17,756 bases of DNA from Flavobacteriales bacterium UBA2426 (GTDB lineage: Bacteria > Bacteroidota > Bacteroidia > Flavobacteriales_F > PHOS-HE28). Below the pieces are notes generated by a model, which had not been told where the DNA came from, searched no databases, and saw only the letters and a list, made by a program, of their open reading frames with translations. The translations under genes were made by a program, and so were the position numbers. Location of the stretch: the NCBI GenBank assembly GCA_002342985.1, contig DDRC01000109.1:1469-19224 (forward strand), in the 5' to 3' direction. Below, one piece after another: positions 5,810-13,948 of this stretch. Position 1 is the first letter of the stretch. Every line of letters begins with the position of its first letter.

Positions 5810-7704
5810 GCCCGCACGTTCTTCCCCTCCATGTAGTTGATGAAGGCGCGGTTCACCACGCGGTTGCCGCCCGGTGTTGGGTAGTCGCCGGTGAAATACC
5901 AGTCGCCGCGGTGGCCGGGGCAGGCGGCATGCAGGCCCTCGATGCTCTGGTACACGAGGCGCACCTCGGCCCCGATGTCCTCGGGTGTGAGGAGCTCGGC
6001 GATGCGGTCGCTGATCTGCTGTGCGGTGAACGGCGCGTAGATGTCCTTCACCACGTTCGCCTGCTCGGACAGCGGCAGACCCACCATGGCCTGGGCCCGG
6101 TCGTACACGTCATCGATGACGTTGGCCTGCTTGGTCTCCTTCAGCAACGAGATGGCGGCGCGGAAGGCCACCAGGTCGCCGAGCTTGGCCATGTCGATGC
6201 CGTAGCAGTCGGGGTAGCGGATCTGCGGGGCGCTGCTCACCACCACGATGCGCTTCGGTCCGAGGCGATCGAGCATGCGCAGGATGCTCTGCTTGAGCGT
6301 GGTGCCGCGCACGATGCTGTCGTCGATCACCACCAGGCTGTCGATGCCGGGCCTCACGGTGCCGTAAGTGATGTCGTACACGTGCGCCACCAGGTCGTCG
6401 CGGGCGTCATCGGCGGTGATGAAGGTGCGCAGCTTGGCATCCTTGATCGCCACTTTCTCCAGGCGCGGCCGGAGGGCGAGGATGGCGCGCAGCTTCGCAG
6501 CATCCGTCGAGGGCCCGAGCTCCAGGATGCGCCGCTCCTTCAGCGCATTCAAGCGGTCCTCCATCTCCTTGAGCATGCCGTAGCAGGCCACCTCGGCGGT
6601 GTTGGGGATGAAGCTGAAGACGGTGTTCTCCAGGTCGTGATCCACGGTCTCCAGGATGGCGGGGCAGACCGAACGGCCCAGCGCGATCCGCTCCTGGTAG
6701 ACATCGCGGTCGCTGCCGCGGCTGAAATAGATGCGCTCGAAGCTGCACGCGCGCTTCTCCATCGGCTCCCGCACCAGTTGCTCGGCGAAGGAGCCGTCCT
6801 TGCGGATGATGAGGGCGTGGCCCGGCGTGAGCTCCTGCACCTGCTCGGTGCGCACGTTGAAGGCCGTCTGGATGGCGGGGCGCTCGCTGGCCACCACCAC
6901 CACCTCGTCGTCGGCGTACCAATAGGCCGGCCGGATGCCGGCGGGATCGCGCAGCACGAAGGCATCGCCATGGCCCATCATGCCGGCCAGGGCATACCCG
7001 CCGTCGAAGTCCAGCGCGCTGTTCACCAGGATCTGGCGCACATCGAGCTTTTCGGCGATCACCTGGGTGATCTGCCGCTCGGTGTAGCCCAGCTGCCGGT
7101 GAATGGTGGCCAGGCGCTCGTTCTCCACATCGAGGAAGTGGCCGATCTTCTCGAGCACCGTCATGGTGTCGCTGCGCTCCTTGGGGTGCTGGCCGATGGA
7201 GACGAGCAGGTCGAACAGCTCGTCCACATTGGTCATGTTGAAGTTGCCGGCGACCACCAGATTGCGCGTCATCCAGTTGTTGAGGCGCCGGCGCGGGTGG
7301 CAATTCTCCAGGCTATCGCGACCGAATGTGGCGTAGCGCAGGTGCCCGAGCAGCACTTCGCCGGCGAAGGGCATGAGCTGCTTGAGCAGATGCGGGTTGC
7401 CTGCCGCGGCCGGATCCTGGGCCAAGGCCTCGGCGTAGCCCCGGTCCACCTTGCCGAAGATCCGCTGGATGGCCTGCTTGTCGGTGCTTCGCTCCCGGTC
7501 GATGTAGTTGAGGCCGGGGGCCGGGTCGAGCTTGATGGAGGCGATGCCGGCACCATCCTGCCCGCGGTTGTGCTGCTTCTCCATCAGCAGGTACAGCCGC
7601 TTGAGGCCGTAGAGGGGTGAGCCGTAGCGCTCCTGGTAGTAGGAGAGGGGCTTGCGGAGGCGGATGAGCGCGATGCCGCACTCGTGCTTGATGGCGTCGC
7701 TCAT
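5803..7704 (-). CDS. PurF-like class II glutamine amidotransferase / phosphoribosyltransferase
   Basis: A 633-aa protein with the PurF layout: an N-terminal class II glutaminase domain (nucleophile Cys9 in HECGIAL; HNRGQDGAG at 45-53; HLRYAT at 121-126; DPAGIRPAYWY at 253-263) and a C-terminal phosphoribosyltransferase domain with the PRPP motif VVIDDSIVRGTT (458-469). PurF makes phosphoribosylamine from PRPP and glutamine in purine synthesis. This protein is longer than ordinary PurF (about 470-510 aa) and differs at key points: the oxyanion-hole Asn-Gly is Asn154-Phe155; the usual PDSG-like motif reads IPNTAEVACYG; and the C-terminal CxxC Fe-S ligands seem absent near YFTGDYPT (603-610). 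It is a form I recall beside true PurF in Flavobacteriia. The ATG at 7704 requires removal of eight residues to expose Cys9, which is known for PurF. Its actual reaction is uncertain. Confidence 0.85.
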   Translation of the reverse strand: MSDAIKHECGIALIRLRKPLSYYQERYGSPLYGLKRLYLLMEKQHNRGQDGAGIASIKLDPAPGLNYIDRERSTDKQAIQRIFGKVDRGYAEALAQDPAAAGNPHLLKQLMPFAGEVLLGHLRYATFGRDSLENCHPRRRLNNWMTRNLVVAGNFNMTNVDELFDLLVSIGQHPKERSDTMTVLEKIGHFLDVENERLATIHRQLGYTERQITQVIAEKLDVRQILVNSALDFDGGYALAGMMGHGDAFVLRDPAGIRPAYWYADDEVVVVASERPAIQTAFNVRTEQVQELTPGHALIIRKDGSFAEQLVREPMEKRACSFERIYFSRGSDRDVYQERIALGRSVCPAILETVDHDLENTVFSFIPNTAEVACYGMLKEMEDRLNALKERRILELGPSTDAAKLRAILALRPRLEKVAIKDAKLRTFITADDARDDLVAHVYDITYGTVRPGIDSLVVIDDSIVRGTTLKQSILRMLDRLGPKRIVVVSSAPQIRYPDCYGIDMAKLGDLVAFRAAISLLKETKQANVIDDVYDRAQAMVGLPLSEQANVVKDIYAPFTAQQISDRIAELLTPEDIGAEVRLVYQSIEGLHAACPGHRGDWYFTGDYPTPGGNRVVNRAFINYMEGKNVRAY

Positions 7705-7726
7705 GGGGGATGCCCCGGGGGGCGCG

Positions 7727-7734
7727 CAAAGGTA
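7727..7734 (-). promoter_or_regulatory. Predicted -7 box of the PurF-like gene
   Basis: On the - strand this reads TACCTTTG, a full match to the Bacteroidota -7 consensus TAnnTTTG, 22 nt before the ATG at 7704. The leader between box and ATG is very G/C-rich. No convincing -33 element is seen. Confidence 0.55.
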
Positions 7735-7816
7735 CCCATCCGCCGGGAGGGGCCGTTTCGGCGTCTGCCGGGCCCGGCCAAGCAACTTCGGCGGTGCAAG
7801 GGCTGTCTACACCCTG

Positions 7817-7824
7817 TACCTTGG
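7817..7824 (+). promoter_or_regulatory. Predicted -7 box of the large secreted protein gene
   Basis: TACCTTGG differs at one position from TAnnTTTG and lies 18 nt before the GTG at 7843. With the opposite-facing box at 7727-7734 it makes the 138-bp gap 7705-7842 a two-way promoter region. The rest of that gap shows nothing else. Confidence 0.45.
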
Positions 7825-7842
7825 CGCATACGCTCCGGCACC

Positions 7843-10800
7843 GTGCGGGCCCTGCTCCTCATATCGTTCCTGGCCTCGGCCATGGGTGCGCTTGCTGGCG
7901 CGCAAGGGGCCCTCTTCACCGAGAACAGGGGACAATGGCCCGACCATGTGCTTTACCGTGCCCTGGTCCCCGGCGGCGCGCTCTTCGTGGAGCGGGAGGC
8001 CCTTACCTACGTGCAGTTCAGCGAGAGCCCGCTGCGGCGCCACGGCCATGCGCACCCGGGTCAAGGCCCTGCTGATGAAGGCAAGGCCCATGCCTATCGG
8101 GTCCATTTTACGGGCGGCCGGGCCCAAGGCTGGGAGGGTGCCCACCGGCAGCCGCACTACGAGAACCACTTCGTGGGCAACGACCCCATGGGCTGGGGCG
8201 CTGGTTGTGCCGTCTACGGCGAGGTGCTGCTGCGCCAAGTCTGGCCGGGCATCGACCTGCGCTTGAGCGGCAAGGAGGGGCTGAAGTACGACCTGCTCGT
8301 GGCGCCCGGCGCCGATCCCGGCCTGATCCGGCTCCGCTATGAGGGGCAGGATGGACTGGAACTGAAGCAGGGTGCGCTGCACGTGGTGCTCTCCACCGGC
8401 ACCGTGGTGGAGCAGCAGCCGGTCTCCTTCATCCCGGCGTCAGCGTCGAGCCGGTCCGCACAGCGAGCGGTACCATCGGCCTACCGGCTGGAAGGCGATG
8501 TGCTCAGCTTCGCGGTGGAGGGTGCCACCGGCCTGGGGCTCGTGATCGATCCGGTGCTCACCTTCGGAAGCTACAGCGGCAGCTCGGCGGACAACTTCGG
8601 CTTCACGGCCACCTATGATGGCAGCGGCCACCTCTACGGCGGGGGCATCGTGTTCAACACCGGCTATCCGCTCACGGTGGGGGCGCTGCAGGGCTTCTTC
8701 GCAGGCGGCAATATGGACGTGGGCATCAGCAAATGGAGCCCCGATGGCAGCACCTTGGTCTGGAGCACCTATCTCGGCGGCAGCGGCAGTGAGAGCCCGC
8801 ACAGCCTGGTGGTGAACGACCAGGACGAGCTCTTCGTGATGGGCGCCACGGGCTCAGCGGACTTCCCCACCACCCCAGGGGCCTATGACGCCACCTTCAA
8901 TCCCGGGGGCGGTTCCGTCACCTGGACCAACATCAGCGGCGGGTACGGCTTCTTCCACAACAACGGCACCGACATCTTCGTGGCGCATTTCAACGCCGGT
9001 GCCACAGCCCTTGCCGGATGCACCTACATAGGCGGCTCGGGGCACGATGGGCTCAACAACTCCGGTGTGCTCACCCACAACTACGGCGATCATTTCCGCG
9101 GGGAGATCGTGCTGGATGCCGCCGGCAATTGCCTGGTAGCCACCACCACGCGCAGCCCGGATATGCCGACATCGGCCGGTGCGCCTCAGCCCGCATCGGG
9201 CGGCGGGCAGGACGCCTACCTCTTCCGCCTCAACCCAGGGCTGACCACGCTGCTTTGGGGCACCTACTATGGCGGCAGCGGCGATGAGAACGGGCTGGGC
9301 GTTCAGCTGGACGGGAACGGGCGCATCTTCATCAGCGGCGGCACCACCAGCGCCGACCTGCCCATGGCAGGAACGCCGGCCGACAACAGCCACAACGGGG
9401 ATGCCGACGGCTATCTCGCCCGCTACAATGCCGCCGGCACGGCGCTCCTTTCCGCCACCTACTTAGGCACCGGGGCTTACGACCAGGCCTATTTCGTGCA
9501 GCTCAACACGGCGGATGAGGTGTTCGCCGTCGGGCAGACGCGCGGCGCCTATCCCGTGACTCCGGGCAAGTATTCCAACCCGGGCAGCACGCAGTTCGTG
9601 CACAAGCTCAGCAACGACCTCTCCGCTTCGCTCTGGAGCACCCGCCTGGGCAATGGCAATCCGGGGCAGGACCTCTCGCCAACGGCCTTCCTCGTGAGCG
9701 ATTGCGGCCAGATCTACCTGAGCGGCTGGGCCGGCATCACCAACGGCAATGCCGGCAACGGCAGCAGCTCCACCACGGGTTCCCCGCTCACGCCGGATGC
9801 CTTCCAGGCCACCACCAACGGCAGCGATGTGCACCTGATGGTGCTGGAGCCCGAGGCGGTGGCGCTGGCCTATGCCACCTACTTCGGCGGCGCAACGAGC
9901 TCCGAGCATGTAGATGGCGGCACCAGCCGTTTCGACAAGAACGGCACGGTATACCACGCGGTATGCGCGGGCTGCGGCAGCCAGGATGACTTCCCCACCA
10001 CGCCAGGCGCCTGGAGTACCACCAATGGCAGCTTCAACTGCAACCTCGGGGTGTTCAAGTTCGACCTCTCCCCGGCTCAGGCGATCATCGGCATCAACGG
10101 GCCATCGTCGATCTGCGCGGGTGCCACGGCGCAGTTCACCAACAGCAGCGTCGGGGGCACCGATTACCTGTGGGACTTCGGCGACGGGAGCCCCACCAGC
10201 ACCGTGCAGGCGCCGGCTCATGCGTTCGCTTCCGCCGGGGAGTACACGGTAACGATGGTGCTGAGCAACAGCGCAGGCTGCGTCACTTCCGACACCGCTA
10301 CGCTCACGGTCACTGTGCTGCCGCCACCCGTGGTCGCGGTGGACGCCGTGGCGCCGGTCTGCCCGGGGGACAGCGTTCAGCTCTCAGCCAGCGGCGGTGC
10401 TTCCTACCTCTGGTCGCCGGCAGCAGGGCTGAGCGATCCGGGTGCGGCCGACCCGTGGGCCTCGCCGGTACAGACCACCACGTACACGGTCACCGCCACC
10501 GATGCCTGCGGCAATGACAGTGAGCCCGTCACCGTCACCATCATCGTTCCGGCCTATGGGCTCTCGCCGGATACCTCCACCTGTTTGGGGGGCAGCGTGG
10601 TGCTCACGGCCTCGGGTGGCGTGGATTATCTGTGGAGCCCGGCTGCCACGCTCAGCGACCCATCGGCTGCAGCGCCTACGGCCACGCCCGTGGCGCCCAC
10701 CACCTACACCGTGGTCCTGACCACGCCGGAAGGCTGCGTGGTGACGGACAGCGTGACGGTGAACGTGTACGATGCCCCTCCGTTGCCCCAGCTGCAGGAC

Positions 10801-11721
10801 ACCACCATCTGCTTCGGCACCAGCGCTCAGCTCGTGGCAACACCGGCCGATGCCTACGCCTGGCAACCGGCCAATGGCATCACATCCCTGGATGTCCAAT
10901 CACCGACGGTGACGCCCACCGTGCCCACGCTCTACATCGTCACCTTGGTGAATGCCTGCGGCACACTTACCGACAGCGCCTTCGTGGACCTCATCTACGT
11001 GACGGCGGTTGCCTGGCCGGATACGCTCGTCTGCCCGGGCTATCCTGTGCCGCTGGGCGCGAACGGCGGCGTGCGCTATAGATGGACACCGGCTGCCGGG
11101 CTCACCAGTGATACCATCCCCGACCCCGTGGCCTCGCCGGCGCAGAGCACGCTCTATCGGGTGGTGGCCTTCGATGCCAACGGCTGCTCCGATACCGCGT
11201 TCGCGCAGGTCGACCTGCTGCCCTGGCCGTTCATCGATGCCGGTCGCGACCGACTCATCGAGTACGGCGATGCCGTTCAGCTGACGGCCACCGGCAGCGG
11301 CACCTGGACCTGGTCGCCCAGCGAGGGGTTCGATGACCCGCTGAGCGAATCGCCCTGGGTGCGGCCCGAGCAGACCACCACCTACACGGTGACCATCACC
11401 GACAGCCTGGGCTGCACGAAGACCGATGCGGTCACGATCACCGTCACGGGCAGCCTTTACCTGCCCAACACCTTCACGCCCAACGGCGACGGGTTCAATG
11501 ACGGCTTCGGCGCGCTCGGCAAGGACATCCGCGATTTCGAGCTGCTGGTTTTCAACCGTTGGGGCGAGCTCATCTGGCGCACCGAGCAGCTGCAGGGCCG
11601 CTGGGACGGCACCTACAAGGGCCGCGAATCGCCCATCGACACCTACGTGTGGAAGGTGAAGGCCACCGAGCTCAGCGGCCGGCTGCACGAGGCGATCGGC
11701 CATGTGAACCTGGTGCGGTAA
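7843..11721 (+). CDS. Large secreted multidomain protein: DUF7948-like, SBBP propeller, PKD, Ig-like repeats, gliding-motility C-terminal domain
   Basis: A 1292-aa T9SS cargo protein. The GTG at 7843 gives VRALLLISFLASAMGALAGAQG, a clean signal peptide; the frame stays open upstream but reads a basic, promoter-overlapping stretch. LFTENRGQWPDHVLYRA begins a DUF7948-type N-terminal domain (to about residue 235). SBBP-like beta-propeller repeats follow to about 740 (STYLGGSGSE, ATGSADFPTTPGAYD, GTYYGGSGDENG, ATYFGGA). A PKD domain at about 752-830 includes YLWDFGDGSPTS. Five repeats of roughly 70-80 residues follow (YLWSPAAGLSDP, TTTYTVT) to about 1203. Residues about 1207-1292 (LPNTFTPNGDGFNDGF, FNRWGELIW, WDGTYKG) are the gliding-motility-associated C-terminal domain (CHU_C) used for T9SS export. 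The role is probably adhesive or structural at the cell surface; the ligand is unknown. It ends 5 bp from the convergent PAP2-like gene. Confidence 0.88.
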   Translation: MRALLLISFLASAMGALAGAQGALFTENRGQWPDHVLYRALVPGGALFVEREALTYVQFSESPLRRHGHAHPGQGPADEGKAHAYRVHFTGGRAQGWEGAHRQPHYENHFVGNDPMGWGAGCAVYGEVLLRQVWPGIDLRLSGKEGLKYDLLVAPGADPGLIRLRYEGQDGLELKQGALHVVLSTGTVVEQQPVSFIPASASSRSAQRAVPSAYRLEGDVLSFAVEGATGLGLVIDPVLTFGSYSGSSADNFGFTATYDGSGHLYGGGIVFNTGYPLTVGALQGFFAGGNMDVGISKWSPDGSTLVWSTYLGGSGSESPHSLVVNDQDELFVMGATGSADFPTTPGAYDATFNPGGGSVTWTNISGGYGFFHNNGTDIFVAHFNAGATALAGCTYIGGSGHDGLNNSGVLTHNYGDHFRGEIVLDAAGNCLVATTTRSPDMPTSAGAPQPASGGGQDAYLFRLNPGLTTLLWGTYYGGSGDENGLGVQLDGNGRIFISGGTTSADLPMAGTPADNSHNGDADGYLARYNAAGTALLSATYLGTGAYDQAYFVQLNTADEVFAVGQTRGAYPVTPGKYSNPGSTQFVHKLSNDLSASLWSTRLGNGNPGQDLSPTAFLVSDCGQIYLSGWAGITNGNAGNGSSSTTGSPLTPDAFQATTNGSDVHLMVLEPEAVALAYATYFGGATSSEHVDGGTSRFDKNGTVYHAVCAGCGSQDDFPTTPGAWSTTNGSFNCNLGVFKFDLSPAQAIIGINGPSSICAGATAQFTNSSVGGTDYLWDFGDGSPTSTVQAPAHAFASAGEYTVTMVLSNSAGCVTSDTATLTVTVLPPPVVAVDAVAPVCPGDSVQLSASGGASYLWSPAAGLSDPGAADPWASPVQTTTYTVTATDACGNDSEPVTVTIIVPAYGLSPDTSTCLGGSVVLTASGGVDYLWSPAATLSDPSAAAPTATPVAPTTYTVVLTTPEGCVVTDSVTVNVYDAPPLPQLQDTTICFGTSAQLVATPADAYAWQPANGITSLDVQSPTVTPTVPTLYIVTLVNACGTLTDSAFVDLIYVTAVAWPDTLVCPGYPVPLGANGGVRYRWTPAAGLTSDTIPDPVASPAQSTLYRVVAFDANGCSDTAFAQVDLLPWPFIDAGRDRLIEYGDAVQLTATGSGTWTWSPSEGFDDPLSESPWVRPEQTTTYTVTITDSLGCTKTDAVTITVTGSLYLPNTFTPNGDGFNDGFGALGKDIRDFELLVFNRWGELIWRTEQLQGRWDGTYKGRESPIDTYVWKVKATELSGRLHEAIGHVNLVR
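10326..11453 (+). repeat. Five tandem Ig/PKD-like repeats within the large secreted protein
   Basis: Five degenerate copies of about 210-230 bp each encode units of the form (CPGD)SVQLSASGG-YLWSPAAGLSDP-ATPVQTTTYTVT-GC. The units begin at about 10326, 10550, 10770, 10990 and 11220. The Trp-Ser-Pro and Thr-Thr-Tyr-Thr-Val cores are conserved; linkers vary. Such arrays are typical stalks before the CHU_C domain in Bacteroidota surface proteins. Confidence 0.8.
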
Positions 11722-11722
11722 C

Positions 11723-11736
11723 GCCCTCAGAAGGGC
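11723..11736. terminator. Short GC hairpin between convergent stop codons, possible two-way terminator
   Basis: GCCCT (11723-11727) and AGGGC (11732-11736) form a 5-bp stem with a CAGA loop immediately after the TAA at 11719-11721 and across the stop of the opposite gene (TCA at 11727-11729). There is no T-tract on either side, so intrinsic termination is only a weak proposal. Confidence 0.25.
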
Positions 11737-12350
11737 AGGGGCGGCATCCATGTCACCATGCCGAATACGCACGCGAAGCCCAGCAGCGCACCGGCATAGA
11801 CCTGGGCGGGGGTGTGGTCGCTGGTGAGCAGCCGCGCCGTGCCGAGGGCGCCCGCCACCACCACGAGCAGGCAGAGCGGCAGGAAGGCTCCCAGCCGGTG
11901 CATCAGGTCGAGTGCGGCCACCGCGCCCAGGCAACCGCCGATGCCGATCATATGTGCGCTCACCTTCCACCGCAGGGTGATGAGGGTGGCCATCAACAAG
12001 GCCAGCACCGCGCCGCTGAAGAGCGCCAACGCCAGCGGATGCAGCGGCGAGCGCGCGAGCAGGTACCAGGTCATGCCGTAGTACAGCAAAGTCATGGCGT
12101 AGGGCGCGATGCGCTCGCTTCGCCGAGGCATCTCCAGGCTGGTGATGAGCCCCGCCCGGCGCAGCAGCAGCGCGCTGGTGAGCGGGAAGGCCACCGTCAT
12201 CAGCCCCACCATGGCGAGCAGCAGCCAGCGCGCCTGATCGTCGAGGAAGTAGCCCAGGTGCGCATCGAGCTCCAGCGCGAGCCAGAGCGTGAGCAAGGGC
12301 ATCAGCAGCGGGTGAAGGGCGTAGGAGAGTGCGAGGGCGATGGGGCGCAT
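11727..12350 (-). CDS. PAP2-like integral membrane protein (putative phosphatase)
   Basis: A 207-aa polytopic membrane protein with about six hydrophobic segments, for example ALSYALHPLLMPLLTLWLAL, WLLLAMVGLMTVAFPLTSALLL and LPLCLLVVVAGALG. It resembles the type 2 phosphatidic acid phosphatase (PAP2) fold as found in Bacteroidota: RRSERIAPYAM, KVSAHMIGIGG (in place of the usual PSGH) and LTSDHTPAQVYAGALLG (in place of SRxxxxxHxxxDVxAG). The histidines are kept but the first motif (KxxxxxxRP) is poor, so activity on a lipid phosphate or pyrophosphate is only inferred. It lies 113 bp downstream of rpoN on the same strand with no promoter box found between, so it is probably co-transcribed. Confidence 0.72.
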   Translation of the reverse strand: MRPIALALSYALHPLLMPLLTLWLALELDAHLGYFLDDQARWLLLAMVGLMTVAFPLTSALLLRRAGLITSLEMPRRSERIAPYAMTLLYYGMTWYLLARSPLHPLALALFSGAVLALLMATLITLRWKVSAHMIGIGGCLGAVAALDLMHRLGAFLPLCLLVVVAGALGTARLLTSDHTPAQVYAGALLGFACVFGMVTWMPPLPF

Positions 12351-12463
12351 CGGGAGGGCTTCAGTGCATCAAGCGCAGCGCTCCTGGGCGGGCACTTCCC
12401 CCCGTGCGGCGAAGCAGCCGCCCTTGGAACTCGACCGAGACCCGTGCCATGCGCTGCCGTCGT

Positions 12464-13933
12464 TCACAGCTCTTTGCGGAGGCGCGCCACGGGCAGGGCC
12501 AGCTGCTCACGGTACTTGGCCACCGTGCGCCGCGCGATGTTGTAGCCTTTCTCCTTCAGCAGGGCTGTGAGCTCATCGTCGGTGAGCGGCTTGCGCTTGT
12601 CCTCCGCCTCGATGGCGTCCTTCAGGATCTTCTTCACCTCGCGTGTGCTCACCTCCTCGCCTTCCTGGGTGGTGAGGCTCTCGCTGAAGAAGAACTTGAG
12701 CAGGAAGGTTCCGTGATTGGTCTGCACGTATTTGCTGTTGGCCACCCGGCTGATGGTGCTGATGTCGAGCCCCACCTTCTCAGCGATGTCCTTCAGGATC
12801 ATCGGCTTCAGCTTGGTCTCGTCGCCGGTGAGGAAGAAATCGCGCTGGTGCTCCATGATGGCCTCCATAGTCACGAGAAGCGTATGCTGCCGCTGCTTGA
12901 TGGCGTCGATGAACCACTTGGCGCTGTCCAGCTTCTGCTTGATGAAGACCAGCGCTTCCTTGGCGGCCTTGTCCTTCTTGTTGCGCTGGTACTCCTGCAT
13001 CATGTCGCGGTAGGCGCGGCTCACGCGGAGCTCCGGCGCATTACGGCCGTTGATGGAGAGCTCGAGCTGCCCATCGATGGCCAGCACGCTGAAGTCGGGC
13101 ACGATTTCCTGGCTGGGCGCGGCGGTCTCACGCAGTGTGTTTCCAGGCTTCGGGTTGAGTCGGGTGATGAGGTCGATGGCCTCCTTCAGGGCCTCCTCAT
13201 CAATCTCGAGCCGTTCCAGTATGCGGTCGTAATGCTTCTTGCTGAAGGCATCGAAGTGCTTCTCCAGGATCTCCTCCGCGATCCGTTGGTCCAGGCTGTG
13301 CGGCATGCGGCGCACCTGCAGCAGCAGGCATTCCTGGAGGCTGCGCGCGCCGGTGCCCGCGGGGTCGAGGTCCTGCACCTCCTTCAGCGCCTTATGCAGC
13401 TCCTCGCGGGTGGCGCTGATGTTCTGCGTGAAGGCCAGGTCGTTGACGATGGCATCCAGCTCGCGGCGCAGGTAGCCGTCCTCGTCGAGGTTGCCGATCA
13501 GGTGCTCGGCGAGCAGCTCGGTGCGATCGTCGCAATCGCGCAGGGCCAGTTGCTGGCGCAAGGCATCCTGGAAAGTGGTGCCGCCGGCCAGTGGGATCTC
13601 GCGCTCCTCCTCGTCCGGGCCGCTGTTCTTCACGCTCAGCTTGTAGTCGGGCGTGTCGTCATCGGGGAAGTAGTCGCTCAGGTCGAAGTCGTCGCGCTCG
13701 TTCTCCTCGTTGGCGTCGGTGTCGAGCTCGCTGCTCTCGGCGATGGCCTGCTCCTCCGTGGGAGCCTCCTCGGCATGCTCCTCCTCGCCGCTTTCCAGTG
13801 CGGGATTCTCCTCGATTTCTTGCCGGATCCGCTCCTCCATCTCCACGGTCGGCAGCTGCAGCATCTTCATCAGCTGGATCTGCTGCGGGGAGAGCTTTTG
13901 CTGGAGCTTCTGATATAGGCCTTGTTTCAGCAT
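12464..13933 (-). CDS. rpoN: RpoN, RNA polymerase sigma-54 factor
   Basis: A 489-aa sigma-54 factor, which directs RNA polymerase to -24/-12 promoters and needs an AAA+ activator to open DNA. The Gln/Leu-rich region I is at the N-terminus (LKQGLYQKLQQKLSPQQIQLMKMLQLP, with the activator-interacting helix), followed by a long acidic region II (about 48-115, rich in Asp/Glu). The core-binding domain comes next, then the helix-turn-helix (LKDIAEKVGLDISTISRVANSKYV) and the RpoN box ARRTVAKYRE (about 467-476) near the end. Length is normal (about 480-490 aa). The ATG at 13933 is the family start; an upstream ATG at 14074 would add 47 residues unlike RpoN and cross the promoter box. Bacteroidota targets of sigma-54 are less well known than proteobacterial ones. 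Confidence 0.97.
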   Translation of the reverse strand: MLKQGLYQKLQQKLSPQQIQLMKMLQLPTVEMEERIRQEIEENPALESGEEEHAEEAPTEEQAIAESSELDTDANEENERDDFDLSDYFPDDDTPDYKLSVKNSGPDEEEREIPLAGGTTFQDALRQQLALRDCDDRTELLAEHLIGNLDEDGYLRRELDAIVNDLAFTQNISATREELHKALKEVQDLDPAGTGARSLQECLLLQVRRMPHSLDQRIAEEILEKHFDAFSKKHYDRILERLEIDEEALKEAIDLITRLNPKPGNTLRETAAPSQEIVPDFSVLAIDGQLELSINGRNAPELRVSRAYRDMMQEYQRNKKDKAAKEALVFIKQKLDSAKWFIDAIKQRQHTLLVTMEAIMEHQRDFFLTGDETKLKPMILKDIAEKVGLDISTISRVANSKYVQTNHGTFLLKFFFSESLTTQEGEEVSTREVKKILKDAIEAEDKRKPLTDDELTALLKEKGYNIARRTVAKYREQLALPVARLRKEL

Positions 13934-13940
13934 CGCAGGG

Positions 13941-13948
13941 CAAAAGTA
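13941..13948 (-). promoter_or_regulatory. Predicted -7 box of rpoN
   Basis: On the - strand this reads TACTTTTG, a full match to TAnnTTTG, 7 nt before the ATG at 13933. This spacing would put the transcript start at or within a few bases of the start codon, making the rpoN mRNA leaderless or nearly so. The match also supports choosing 13933 over 14074 as the start. Confidence 0.6.

Noticed and set aside
5911..7620. A 569-codon open frame on the + strand, opposite the PurF-like gene
   Set aside because: It is a low-complexity Leu/Ala/His/Val-rich shadow; the - strand has clear glutaminase and PRPP motifs.
11559..12545. A 328-codon + strand frame across the end of the large secreted gene and the PAP2-like gene
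   Set aside because: It is Gln/His/Arg/Glu-rich, overlaps two better-supported genes, and has no identifiable feature.
12329..13918. A 529-codon open frame on the + strand, opposite rpoN
   Set aside because: The opposite strand encodes an unmistakable sigma-54 factor; this frame is Leu/Val/Gly-rich with no domain.
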